Source of the DNA: Gossypium raimondii
Lineage: Eukaryota; Streptophyta; Magnoliopsida; Malvales; Malvaceae
Assembly: GCF_025698545.1 (NCBI RefSeq)
Contig: NC_068565.1
Coordinates: 5,890,001-5,954,000 of the forward strand
DNA: 64,000 nt
Direction of reading: 5' to 3'
Notes under the pieces: model-generated
Seen by the model: the letters and a program-made list of their open reading frames with translations, nothing else
Database searches by the model: none
What the model was told of the DNA's origin: nothing
Shown here: positions 52,351 through 64,000 of the stretch, in pieces
How the letters are laid out: each line of letters opens with the position of its first letter
How positions within the stretch are numbered: the first letter of the stretch is position 1
Translations under genes and position numbers: made by a program

Positions 52351-55300
52351 CCCCAAAAAAATTAATAAATGTGAATTTTTATTTTTATTTTTAAAAATGT
52401 TTTTTTTTCCTGATTGTCAATACCTACATTTGTCTGTTTCTTAATCTTTTCGCTTGTCTCGAAAATATTATTAATAATAAAAATAATAATGATGATGAGG
52501 TTGGACAGTTTTTGTGGGTGCGGTCTAACTTGGACCTTCAACCTAGATGCTTCCCCCACTTTTTGTTTCCAGCGCGTAAACCGCACTGCTTATAGTCCCA
52601 TTATATATAATTTTTAAAATTTAGTTTAGTTTAAATTATTTTTATTAATCAAATTAAGAGTATAATGTGCTTTTATTACAATAATATCGAATCAATATTT
52701 TTATATCGACAATAATATCGATGTGAATCAAATTAAAATTCATTCGACTATTACAATACATTTTATCTGGACCACATAGATATTAAATTATTATTATTTA
52801 TTGTACTTTTACAGAAACTTTTTTTATCATGTTTTTCATTTTAGAAACTTGTATGATTGTATTCACGTTGAAGATGTAGATAAAATGAAAAATTAATAAG
52901 GTGCCGAAGCTTTATTCTTTCGGTCAAATTCGATATACAGTTGGTTATTATGGGTTCTTTTCTAGATTTTTTATTATAATTTTGTATTTTAAAATTTTAT
53001 CCAAATTTTATTTTTAATCTTAAGACTATTTTTTAAATAATTGAACATAATTTATTAGATAAATTTTTGTACTTTAAAAACAGGAAAAAAATTATCTCAA
53101 GATTGAAAATATACATTTGAAAAATAAATGGCTAGAAATAATTAAATATAATAAAAGGCTAAATCTAAAAATAATAATATAGAACCTTCCATACAATTTA
53201 ATGATTTTTGGGGTCACTTTAGCTCTAATTTTAATGGTATTAATGCAGTAGCCAAACTTGCAGTTCACATTTACTTCATAAAAATTTTATAAAAAATTAT
53301 CCATGTAAAAATGAAGTACTTGTCACGTTTGTGACGTTAAAATTTTAATAGTTGAACCGATTTTTCTTTAAAAAATATTTTTTTCTTTATAAGTTGTCAT
53401 ATTATATTTTCTAATTACTATAATATGTTTATTGGTTAGCATAATTTTAAAATAAATTACTAATCTTTATTTGAAAATCGAAAGGTGATTATCAAATAAT
53501 AAATTAATTAATCATCGAGTTTTATTTATTTTCTACTAAAAATGAAATAAGTAGGAGAGTGATAAGCACGTGGGTGAGGAGTGTAGTATAATAAAGACGA
53601 GAAGGAAGCAAAAGAGGGAAAGAAAGAGAAAAATGTTGACCGGGTATAGCCGGTGGAAAAAAAGAGCGGCGGAAGGCGGACGTCACGGGGTGGCTGGCAG
53701 AGCAGATGCCGTGATTAAGTAAATAAGTTAAGTGAATCTATTCAATGAAAAGTCATTATTTAATTAAATAAAATCCTGAAAATTTGAAGAAGATATTGCT
53801 CAAGCTTTCCTTTCCTTTTTGTATGGTCAACTTTCTCATGTGAAGCTCACCAAACCTACCTCTTTTTTTTTTTTTTCTTTCTCTTCCTTTATTTTTTTCA
53901 ACAATTTCATTTATTTTTCTTTCAACATTTTTTAATTTATTGGGGAAAATTTTGTGTTTCACTTTTACGTATTTGATTTGACCTACATGCAACTTTTTAA
54001 AAAAAATAAAACTTCAATATTTCTATCTAAAATAATAAATATTAGTTAGATTTATTTAAGGATTAGAATATTTATCTAAGTTCGAACTCAATGTGATATC
54101 TTGATATTTAAGGGTGTTCACTGCTCTAGGTGTAGTCTAAGTTTGATGACAACATTTTAATTGATGTCTTGATAGAATATTTATGTTAATTTTTTTATAC
54201 ATTTTATTACCCCATCAATTGTATGAAACCAACATAGCACTGATGACAACATCATGATAAATAATTGTATTCATTTAGTATTTTTAATTAATATTTTTGT
54301 GTGTGTTTAAATTTTATTTTACTTATAATTTTATTTTTATTTTAATATCGTACATATTTCATATTTTATCATTAATTAGTTTTGAACCATACGTTTCATT
54401 TTTTATTGTGTGCTAAATACGTTATTTCTACATGCATACGCATGTGAAAATTTCCAGTATATATAAAAAAATTATTGAATATCAAATAAAATAATATATA
54501 TTTTCTAAATAAATTAAAAAGTAGGCGGTCCTAAAGAAGCTCGAATTAATAATTTACAAAACACGGACAAGTTTGACAAATTTTAAGGCACATATTTTGG
54601 GTTAGGTCAACATTGGACAATTATGTATGCTATTAATCACGATAGTTGGTTCAGTTTCAATCCGTATTGATCCCTTTGGCTTGTTTCGGCCAATTCCAAT
54701 CACAACGATCGGAACATGGTGCACCAAGCAGTGCTTCAATAATATTAAAAATATAAAAATTTTGACTATTTTTTGTTATGCTAAAGATTTAATTAGAATG
54801 TACCGATAAATAAAAAATGGCTTTTAAACTTTTATTTTTTTTCTTGATACATACTTCCACATTTAAAATATAAAAACTAGAATACAATAAATAAATAAAA
54901 GCCCACTCACCCAATTATTAGAGAAAAATCCCTACTCACCTTTTAGCATCCTTTATAAAGAAAACCTCACTCATCCTTCAATTTCTTCTTCCTTATTAAC
55001 TTTGGTTTAATTGAATGATGTATTTCTAATTTTAGAGTTTATTGATGAGTATTTTTTTAATCGATAAATATTTTATAAAATTATTTTAGAGTGTAACGCG
55101 ACGTATATTTAAATCGATTTGAAAAAAGTTCAAATTCGATTCTAGTAATACTAAGCTAAAAATTCAAATTATCGAATAAATCAAATTTCAAATATTCAAA
55201 CATTTAACTCAAGTTAGGTTTATGTCACACCTAAAAAATATTTAATAAATATATTTATTAAAATTCACATAAAATTATTTGATAATTTGATTACCAAAGT

Positions 55301-58300
55301 TAGTTATTTTTCATGTATAAAGTTTGAGTTTAAATCTCGTTATAATTAATTTATTATTATATATAAGATAAAAACACTCATAATAATATGATTTAATTTG
55401 TAACGAGGAGGTATTTTAGTAATTTTATAATTAAATTGGTGTCTAGTTAACTTGTGATACTAACTCAATAAAACATTTATGCCACGTTTTGTAGGAATAT
55501 TATTTTTACACATGTTTTAGTATATGAAATAACAATAAGCTAATTCAATCAATAATGTTTAGCCATTCGCATGATTTATTATAAAAATTTTCGCTTATTT
55601 TAGAAATAAAGTATAAGAGTTATCACTAATTTTTTTTAATTTCTAATTTAAATTTATACTAATTATTCTAACAAAAACGACGCATTTGAGTATAGACAAA
55701 TAACGTAGTTGCAAATGTAGGTGTAGGTGGAGAGAAGAGGTGTAATTAGGAGGGGTGGTACTACCATTGTGGTTCCATCATGGAACTCAGAGAACCGATG
55801 GCCTCAACTATTTTCACCCACCATCATCGCCAAGCTACCAACTCTATCATCAAAACCATACTGTATTCATTCATTTCATGCACCAATTTTATATCCCCCA
55901 CTTGTTGTTTTCTTCTTCCATAACTGTTACCTGCATGTGCAACTGAATCAATTTTTTTTTTCACTTTAGGGAATTGAAACAGTGATCATGAAGAACGAAG
56001 CAACAAATTTCTTTTTTATAATGCAACATTTTGCTTCAATTCATATATATAATATAACGTTGGTCCACGAGATGCCTAAAACACTAGAATTTGAAAAACA
56101 AACAAAAAGATAATTCAAAAAAGAACACTGTAAAGATGGATAATGAAAATCTACCAAAAAAAAAAAACCTAATAATTGATCCGACAGACATAAAGATTGA
56201 TGGGTGGAAATGTGTTCATAGGTTGTCGTGAACAGTTGCGATTCAGACAACATATGACCTTACTCATGGTAGGTAGAGCTAGCTAAAGCAAGAAATGCTT
56301 GGATTTTTTTTTTTTTTTTTTGCTCAATAAAGCTAATAAAAGAACCAACTAAATTTCAACAAAAATCCCACCAATAATAGTAACTATTTATTTGCCAAAC
56401 ACGGTTAAATTATGTAAACTAGTTTAATTACAACAAGATTCCAAGGCACAAAATTCCAAGGGGAACAATATCACTAAGAAACATGTATCAATTTTACCTA
56501 ATCTTGAATTTGGATTAGTTTCATCAAAGGAAAAGTAAGAGTTTTGTGGCCATCATTTTTTTTTATAAAGAATAAGGTTAAGGGTTGCTTGAAAATCAAA
56601 TCCGAAATTGATTTGAATATTAAATAAGAGAATAATACGTTTTAACACATATTTGAATATGAGATTTGATTGGTGATAAAAGTTATAAAAAAAATCAGGT
56701 TTTGGAGTTTTGGTTAAGGAAGGTATGTATATGATTTACGGGCTAAGGTCAAAATATTTTGTCAACTTTATAGCAAAAATTAAAGAATGGTAAAAATGGT
56801 GAAAAGAGAGATGCCCCATAATGCTACTTTGGCAGCTCTTTGAAACCTTTAGAAAAAAATGACTCATAATTAAGCTTCTTGCATAAGCATGAAAGAAAAA
56901 AAAGAGAGAACTTTTTCTTTTTTATCCTTCATTGATGGCATTACCCACGACAAGCATAGCAATGATAGCCATTTGATGGTTTTTTTTTTTTTTTGCTTTT
57001 TATGTGGTTGACATTTGATTTTTAATTTCAATGTGTTGATTCTTGGCTGTTAAGTGGAAAATATTCTAGCATTTATAGTAATTTTCAGGGATTATGTAGG
57101 TCAATTTTCAAAATTATATTAATGTTTAGACCAACTTTACTAATTTATCTTAACTTAAAAAGTTAATTACAAATAAATGGGGTATTATAATAAGTTTATA
57201 AAAAGCATATTAGGGATGTTCAAATAGTTAGTTCGATTAATATCTAAATCTAATTATGATTTACCATCTTACTCATTCGTAAAAATTTTTCGGTTTAATT
57301 TCTCGAAACAACTTAATTTAATAAATATAGTCTAAAATCGAACTTCTAAAAATTTGATCATTACAATTTATCAGTTTTAGGCCATATGTGATTAGTCACC
57401 TATGAATCTACTCATTTTACAATTAGCCTAGACAAAACCTAAGGAAAGCATAAAAGAATAAACTCTAAATCTTGACCAAGTCTAGGTTTAAGAGCATGGT
57501 TATGTGAAGGGAAGGATTAGCACATCTATTCTAAATAGTACAATCTTAACTTATGACATTTTACTAAGGTCTTTTAACACTTAATTATATTAAATTAATG
57601 ACTTCATAATGTACTAAATTCATCAATTTATTTACAGTGTTTATAAATCAGCTAATTAATATTAATATTTATTATGCCCGAAATTACTAACAGGGGGTGA
57701 ACTAGGATTTTGAAAACCTCTACAAACTTTTCTAAAATAAAATAGAAAGGGAGAAAAATATTTTGTTACTCGACTAGAACCCTCTAGAAAGATGGGTGTT
57801 TACAAGATTTTGGCTCACTAAAGAATGAAAATAATAATGATAACAAATTTTACAAATAAGAACTTCGAGACTAATTACAAGAGAATGGAGATTATGAAAA
57901 ACTTGTTTTGATTCTCTTGTTTTTGATGCTCAGATGTGTTTTTATTGTGTCTCGATGTGTCTTTAACTTGTATTTATATCAAGGGAACGAAATCTAATTG
58001 TTTGGGGTTGTTGGATGAGTTAGAGCCATTGCATGTATTAATTTCAAGCTGAGAAAGTGTTTCTAGTATTCAGGTCTCGATACTCACCAATGGTGTATTG
58101 ATGCCTCTCATAAGAGTATCCATTTATAGCTATTACAAGACTAAAAAACACTATAGAAATGATTCAAAAACATTTAGTTGAGTACGGAACTCATTTAAAA
58201 CATGTTTTAAGTAATTTGTAAGTTTTTGAAAAATATTTAAATACTAAAAGATTTGATAATAAAATATACTTTAAATATTATTATATTAAAAGCTTGAGAA

Positions 58301-58441
58301 ATCAAAATTTACAATCTCAAATAGATTACTTAAATTAATTCGCACATTAAAACTAACTTAACATATTAAAGTTAATCATTAAATTTTAACAAGGTAAGCC
58401 CATTTACAATTAGGTCATTTTCATCCGAGTTATGGGTTATT
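52351..58441. other. Gene-poor AT-rich region
   Basis: Six kilobases with no recognisable intact gene. A G+C-rich patch at 53560-53720 contains GCACGTGGG, TTGACC and GGACGTCACG and could be a regulatory remnant. Frames near 55727-55969 and 54627-54809 show no known motif. Text near 57690-58130, with phrases such as GGTCTCGATACTCACCAATG, looks like retroelement non-coding debris, low confidence. Poly-T/poly-A tracts are frequent (56307-56322, 56981-56994). Confidence 0.4.
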
Positions 58442-58808
58442 TTAAGTGAACTAAAAGTGACTCGATTAAGGAATTATAGTAAGGTTATTGTTGAAAGTGA
58501 CTGCATGGATACTGTTGAGATGATACTGGAAAGTTCTGTGGATACTCCTTCAATGGCCCTTGTATGAAGGATTAATGAGGTTAGTATACAGTTATAAGAA
58601 GTTAAATTCTAGTTTGTTCCGAGAGAGAGTAATATGGTAGCAAATTGGTTTGCTAATTCAGGCTCGATTGGTGATATTGGACTTATTATTTTTTAGTTTC
58701 CTAGTTTTCTTGTTAGGAAATTGTTGTTAGAAGATAAACTTGGGCATCACATGTAAGAGTTATTTGATCTAAAAGTCGTATGTTGCCTTCTTTCATATCA
58801 GAAAAAAA
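58442..58808 (+). mobile_element. LINE remnant: RNase H-like 3' end
   Basis: One frame from 58442 reads TRLRNYSKVIVESDCMDTVE, then INEVSIQL, FVPRESNMVANWFA and GSIGDIGLIIF, ending LLLEDKLGHHM. VESDC, the VPRESNMVAN helix and the spacing match the C-terminal RNase H domain (RVT_3 type) of plant L1-like LINEs and related gene fragments. Four in-frame stops (after ALV, IQL, VKF and IIF) show decay. CATATCAGAAAAAAAG near 58795-58810 looks like a 3' end with a short A-tail. Upstream reverse-transcriptase sequence is absent, consistent with 5' truncation. Confidence 0.65.
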
Positions 58809-60599
58809 GAATCAGTTTACATGCCAATTAATAAAAGTAACATGGATTAGCATAGAAAAAAGTTAAAACACATTTAACCTAGCCATTAATTACCAACTCA
58901 TGCACAAAAGTAAACCTTTAAGCATGTTGTATCTATCTAACCCATTTCATGTAAATTAATCAATTACCACTATACATACACTACACAAAAGTCAAAGAAA
59001 TAATAATAACACTTTAACGAATCAAAATAAAAATTAAAGTGTTAATTAAATGATTTAAAAGTAAAATTTCAAAATTTTAATGAATACAGAAACAGAGGGA
59101 TTGAGTGGACAATTAAAAAAAGCGAAAACCCTTTAAAAATAAAGTAAAACACAGAGGTCCTAAGTTGCAAATTTAAAATCAAAATTTCGAAATATGAATA
59201 AAATTAAAACTACGAGGGACTGATATTATTATTTCAAAAAGTGGAATCCCTTAGAAAAGAAAGTCTAAAAAACAGATATACCCTTTTGCAAATTCACCAT
59301 TTTCTCCGTTTATAAAAGCCTAAAATATTCTATTTTTCCTCCATTTTTCCCCCCAAAAAAAAAAAATCCTTTCCCTTTTCTCTCTTTCTAATTTTGAATC
59401 CACATTTTAGGACTCTAAAGAACCCAAATTTTTTTGATCTTCACGATGAAACCCGTATATGATAGCTGGAATAAAGAAAATTTTTTTTAAGTTCGAACTA
59501 TTATTCTTTACTTAAAAATGTAACGTGTCTTATCAGTATCCAACATGTATTAAAAATATATTTTTAACAAAGTATAAACCCTTTGTTAGTTTAAATTTGT
59601 TTGGTAGCTAGAACCCAAATTCTTTAACATTTTAAAGATAAAATTGGTATTTTTTAAAATATAAATTATAGGTTGAGGTCTGGGTATTAAGTACCTAGGT
59701 TCGAGTTTCACTATATACAATTGTGTTTGTGTGGATCTTTAGTCCCACCTTATATGTATTTCATACGTGAATTTTATCTGTTATACTTTTTATCGATTGA
59801 TTTGATATTATAATTGGTTGAACCTATGTTTATGCTCGTATTACACCTAGAAATGTGTGGACTTTATATTAGTGATATTAAAAAATCGTAAACAAAAATG
59901 GGCCTCCAGTGTTGGGCTCAAAATTGAACTTGGACTATACTGAATTATTTTTGAAATTCGGCTTAAGCCGGAACTGGGCTTCGAGCCGTGCACTTTCGGC
60001 CCACTAGACCATGACCTTTGACTCTTTCCTGACTGGATTCGGCTTTAGGCCTGAACCGCAACTGAACTTGGAAATATGACAGGCTAAAAACGACCATTAG
60101 TTAAAAAGGAAATCTCAATTAGACCCAAAACAATATAATATTTTTTCATCAAAATTAATTTAAATCAAAATAAAATAATTTATTTTAATCCCTATAAAAT
60201 TTAAGAATATAATTTTGACCCCAAAATTTAAAATAAAAATTAAATTTAGCCCTTAATTCAAAGTTTGAAATTCTTTTTAACCCTCCAAAATTTAAATGAT
60301 ATTCGATTTAGTCATTGACTTAGATGTAAACTTTTAATTTTATAAAACTAAATTAAAAATAATTTAACTATAAAATAAAATTTAAAAGTTACTCTTATCG
60401 TAATTTTTAAATAAAATTAGTGCTTTCTATTTAATTATTTTATATGTTTCTTTTAATTTTATAATTTAAATATAAACATTTACAATATTTTATTAAAGTA
60501 ATTAGGTTTCATATTTGTTGAGTTGTTTAGCATCCTCCCAGTAACTAACTGACTTAATTATTTGATTAATAAGTTTATATTTTATAACAAGAATAATAT
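58809..60599. other. AT-rich intergenic DNA with repeat debris
   Basis: Contains repeat-like phrases: TATAAAAGCCTAAAATATTC near 59310 followed by a CT-rich stretch, a tRNA B-box-like GGTTCGAGTTTCAC near 59698-59711, and a CGGCTTAAGCC/GGGCTTCGAGCC patch at 59950-60050. No gene is supported. Confidence 0.35.
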
Positions 60600-60745
60600 A
60601 GTAAAATTTACTCTTAGATAACCTTACATTCCGTCATTCAAATACCGAATCTTACATTTCAATCAAATGAATCAAATAAGATAATCTTACATTTCAGTAA
60701 TCCTATTATAAATTATGATCTAATATTCGACGAACCAAAGTTCCC
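60600..60745. mobile_element. Partial Harbinger-like MITE copy
   Basis: Shares TTACATTCCGTC, CAATCAAATGAATCAA and AAGATAATCTTACATTTC with the right half of 27175-27881 and ends with CGACGAACCAAAGTTCCC, the complement of a GGGAACTTTGGTTCGTCG terminus. The left half was not found. Confidence 0.45.
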
Positions 60746-60916
60746 TAAGAATTGGTCATAATTTATCTAATTTTGTTTTAATAAATATTTATTCATAAAA
60801 CAATGTTGTCTGATTTCATATACTAAAAACATTGGTTTATTCATAATCACGATCTAATTATAATTAATTATTATTTATTTTTTAAAAATATGAATAAATA
60901 CATTTATCGTTTGAGA

Positions 60917-61565
60917 GGTATTTATGGGTCGAGTTCAACCAAAATTTTAGGCTCATTTGCTAGGTCTGCACCCAGCCTGAAAAATAGGCCTAAAATTTTG
61001 TCCAACTCTGGCATAGATAAAAATGTTAAAATTCGGGCTCAGCCCGCCCGTATTAATTTTTTTACAAAAAATATAATACATCAAAAATACTAAAAATACT
61101 AAGATAAATATTTCTCAACAAATTGAAAATAAATTTATAAAATATATATGTATACTTAAATAACACTAAGATATGTGCAATTTAACAAGCAAATGCTTCT
61201 AAAATAGTAATAAAATTAACAATAAAAACAAGAGTTATACAATATCCAACTAATAATAACAAAATAGTAGCAATATAATTGTGAAATTGTAGCAAAACAG
61301 TGAAAAAAACAAAAAAAAAAGTAACAAAATAATTAAAAAAAACAACAAAAAAGCAAGAAAATTGTTTGAAGTTTTTTTATTTTGTATATTTGGGCCGGAT
61401 CAGGCCTCGGGAAAAAAACATTACTTGAGGCCTGGCTCATTTTCTAAACGGACTTTATTTTTTTACCCAATCCCACTTTTCGAACCTATATTTTTACTTA
61501 AACCCTTTTATTTTTCAAGTGGACATTCAGCCTAGGCTGAGTGGCCCGACCCATGGACAAGCCTA
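60917..61565 (-). mobile_element. hAT-type MITE, second copy (inverted)
   Basis: Reverse complement of the 45557-46096 family. It starts TAGGCTTGTCCATGGGTCGG at 61565 and shares AAAAATATAGGTTCGAAAA, then TTTAGAAAATG and AAAATTTTAGGC phrases. The other end (GAGGTATTTATGGGTCG near 60917) is a diverged inverted repeat. No 8-bp duplication was found, so this copy is older or has lost an end. The AT-rich middle is about 110 bp longer than in the first copy. Confidence 0.75.
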
Positions 61566-62480
61566 TTAGGGCCTATCAAATAATGTTTAGGGTTTGGAGT
61601 TTGATTCCCAAATAACCACTTTCAATTGAACAACAAACCCTTAAAGCCCGAAAGAGAGAGATTATAATTTATAACCCATGATACGGGGTCATTTTTATTT
61701 TAAAGAATGAAAATTATTAAAAAGTAATATAATTTTTAATAAAAGTATTTTTAAAATACAATATTTATCCATCTTAGTGCATAAAAATAAATTATACCAA
61801 ATTGAAATTATGAGAGGAGAGAAAATAAAAAAAAAATATGTATGTTAATTTAAAATTATGCATTTTTCAAATGCTTTAATTTTTTCATTTCATTTCAATT
61901 TTAACTTTATCAAGGAATGGAATGAAAGAAAATTGCTTTTAAAAAAAATTTATCTACCAACAAAACATACCTATATACGGTAAAAATATATTTTCATCTT
62001 TCTATTTTTCTATCCCTTTAATTATCTATCTTTTTAATTTTCTTTCCACCAAACTAAGAAAAGCCAAAGTGTTTTATTGTTTTTGTAACTGTATACCTCT
62101 ACCTCGACTTGAGCACGTGACAACTTGAGAAGCTATTGAAAAGACATTTGTGAATACACACAGATGACCTTCTGCCTTATACTTTTTGGATGGCTACTTA
62201 AAGGCTAACCACCGGCATTCTCCATACCACCCACGAAAAAATTCATTTTGTTCGACTATTAAAATGTCTATCATAAATTTAAAAATTATAATTATAGATT
62301 ATAAAAAAAAACAATTATTCTTAGACATTTTTGGTTCAAGGAGTGCAATTGCAAGACTATTAGCAATAATGTAATAATAACCTTTTAAAAAAATAAATAG
62401 GTAGTTAATCCAATTTTAAGAAAAGTCTATTAAATTAAATATATATTTTAAAATACTCGTATTTCTTTAAGAGTATTCAG
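61566..62480. other. AT-rich spacer
   Basis: No coding similarity recognised. The last part may include the decayed terminal inverted repeat of the Mutator-like element that follows. Confidence 0.4.
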
Positions 62481-63838
62481 GGAGGGATTTTTTTTATAGA
62501 TGTCGTTGATCTCTTATTAGGTAGCACCATATAAATTTTAAAAAAAATTATTTTGTTAGATTGAAAAAAATTGTCAAGAATTTTTTTGGTGTCAGCAAGT
62601 AAAAAAAGTATTTTTTTTATGCCACCGTGTTGTCTGGTGGCACCAGTATCGATTAGTTAAAAAAGTTATTTTTTTGTCTCGCCATACTGTCTGGTGGCAT
62701 CGATGTCAGGTAGTTAAAAAAGTTAAATTTTTTTTGGTGTCATTGTGCTGTCTGGAGGCACCGGTTCTAGACACAATATACATACCCCCACCAGTCCAGC
62801 CAAATCTGTAATAATTTTGGTTTTTGTTTAAGTTTTCTTAATATGTTAAATAGTGAAAAAAAGGAAAGATTTGTGTTTAGTAGGAGAAGAGAGATTTTAT
62901 CGAAGATGAATAACCAATTCTTAGTATACGTTAAATTCGAGGGAGTAATTTTACAAACAGTAGTTGGTGCTGCATTTGAAGCTCGTCAAAAAGTTAGGAT
63001 GATATTTAATAAGAATGTAAAGGTCAAAGAAATGAAATAAAATATTAGTGCCCAAAGAGCTTTTCATTGTAGAAGGTGAATGTCTAGATTATTCCATAAA
63101 TTTCTAGTTTCCTCAAATCTGTGCAAATATGAGGAGATAGAAGTTGTAGACGATGATGACTTGGGCACTATGATTGCAATTTATCGCTCAACTGGGAACG
63201 TCAACATTGAACCAATTGAGTAGTTTGCGGAGTTAGCTGATGTAGAGCGCCCTTTGAAAATATCACTCTAATAAGTCAACAATGCGCGTTTGAATTTGAT
63301 CTTAATATCGGATGGGTAGAAAAATTAGGTTAGGGAGGGACATCGACATAGGCTGAAATCCTCACTATGGTAGAAGTGCATATAGCAACCCTATTTCGAG
63401 TTCCTATTTAGAGATACATCGAAAGTTGATGGGCATCGATGAAGATGGTAAAAAAGGCCCAATAATAATCATTCTCATCATGATTGTGAAGATTTAGTGA
63501 CCTCGATCTGGATGAGATCCTGAAAGATATCGATGATGAAGACACGGGGGAGGTTGAAGGTGTATATCCCCTTCTATCAGGCGCCTAAGTCGTGGCTTGG
63601 TTATATGAAATGACCTTGGAGCCCACAAGTAGACCCCGATGCGGTAATTGCATTCGAGTTCCCTAAGTACCTAGACATAATACCTGTTCACCGATCGATG
63701 GCATATTCTGAATTGGAAGAGTTGTTCGTAGCGCAACAATTTACGAACAATGAGGACTATGTATTTGCATAAGATGATATAGCGTGAAGATGTCAGGAGA
63801 CTACAAAGTCGCAAAGTCTACACTGACATTATAAGTTG
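62480..63838 (+). mobile_element. Mutator-like (MULE) transposon, 5' part, decayed
   Basis: The leader 62500-62770 has repeated GGTGGCACC/GTTGTCTGGTGGCACC motifs shared with the MITE at 21.4-22.0 kb. From 62843 a frame starts MLNSEKKERF, then NNQFLVYVKFEGVILQTVVG and AAFEARQKVRMIFN, and stops at 63040. A shifted frame gives EEIEVVDDDDLGTMIAIY, then STGNVNIEPIE. This is the PB1-like N-terminal domain of plant MuDR-type transposases. Near 63640-63780 another frame gives FPKYLDIIPVHRSMAYSELE, then ELFVAQQFTNNEDYVFA, the segment preceding the MuDR DNA-binding domain. At least three frame breaks or stops are seen. The catalytic DDE and SWIM zinc finger are not in the window. Confidence 0.75.
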
Positions 63839-63900
63839 GGGAATGTTAGTATAACACCCTACACTGACATTATATGTTGGGAAATGTTAGTATAACACCC
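63818..63900. repeat. Tandem duplication of a 41-bp unit
   Basis: Two copies with period 41 bp: CTACACTGACATTATAAGTT... and CTACACTGACATTATATGTT..., each ending GTTAGTATAACACC. The front of each unit is transposase coding sequence; the back resembles the start of a different repeat that continues after 63884. Confidence 0.8.
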
Positions 63901-64000
63901 TTAACCCCTTTTTCTGTCTCAAATTAAGGTCACGGGCATTACTAACCAATCACAACATTTAATTACATCATAATCAACGGTGCAGGCTAACTATTAACAT
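63884..64000 (+). mobile_element. Possible start of an LTR at the window edge
   Basis: From TGTTAGTATAACACCCTTAA the sequence no longer matches transposase and has the TG start and AACACCC...AACCCC style I associate with gypsy-type LTRs in cotton. The element runs off the window, so this is a weak, memory-based call. Confidence 0.3.

Noticed and set aside
54600-54830. 60-codon frame with IRIDPFGLFRPIP text
   Set aside because: It looks like dispersed repeat debris; no family recognised and no continuation.
55727-55969. 80-codon plus-strand frame
   Set aside because: No recognisable motif, no splice partner and a homopolymer-rich end; not enough to call a gene.
59660-59790. B-box-like GGTTCGAGTTTCAC considered as a tRNA gene or a fourth SINE
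   Set aside because: No acceptor stem or cloverleaf could be drawn, and flanking sequence does not match the SINE family.
60890-61093. 67-codon plus-strand frame
   Set aside because: It overlaps the inverted hAT-type MITE copy and is explained by repeat sequence.

Overview
This window is plant nuclear DNA from a eudicot. Its genes have short exons with GT-AG introns, intergenic DNA is very AT-rich, the transcription factor families are plant-specific, and decayed chloroplast fragments are present. Several dispersed repeats look like ones I associate with cotton (Gossypium, Malvaceae), but that is memory-based inference. No operon-like or defence-like system is present.

Layout. 0-1.3 kb: a decayed N-terminal piece resembling a UBP16-type ubiquitin protease (-). 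2.6-3.1 kb: ERF4/ERF8-type EAR repressor (+). 6.0-7.6 kb: Yippee-like zinc protein (+, 5 exons). 8.7-11.1 kb: Ser/Arg-rich basic protein (+, 3 exons). 12.0-20.2 kb: Ste20/MAP4K-alpha-type kinase (-, 20 coding exons, 694 aa). 20.2-28.4 kb: a gene desert with a Mutator-type MITE, a chloroplast rps8-infA insertion, a SINE and a Harbinger-like MITE. 28.4-30.9 kb: bHLH-MYC_N (LHW/'WNK-related') regulator (+, 7 exons). 31.5-33.5 kb: a 2.1-kb solo LTR with its 5-bp target duplication. 35.0-35.7 kb: Ser-rich unknown protein (-). 37.4-38.6 kb: PP2C (+, 5 exons). 38.9-39.6 kb: SPL3/4/5-class SBP factor (-, 2 exons) with a 3'UTR miR156 site. 42.6-43.1 kb: a tandem duplication and a chloroplast psbB insertion. 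43.9-44.5 kb: LEA-like protein (-, 2 exons). 45.6-47.6 kb: a hAT-type MITE and two SINEs. 48.2-51.3 kb: PSKR2-type receptor kinase (-, one coding exon). 51.3-64 kb: gene-poor, with a LINE RNase H remnant, a second hAT-MITE, a Mutator-like transposase N-terminus, and possibly the first bases of an LTR at the window edge.

The genes are independently transcribed. What links them is ancestry: ERF4/8, MAP4K-alpha, the WNK-related gene, possibly the Ser-rich gene, PP2C and SPL4/5 match, from memory, the Arabidopsis blocks At3g15210-15270 and At1g53160-53170. Several act in signalling or developmental timing: ethylene-responsive repression, a Ste20 kinase, a PP2C, miR156-controlled phase change and phytosulfokine perception. 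I see no evidence in the sequence that they form one pathway.

Coding models were built by hand from splice sites, frame and family similarity. Exon lists are in the evidence fields. Sums of exon lengths are divisible by three for every multi-exon model given.
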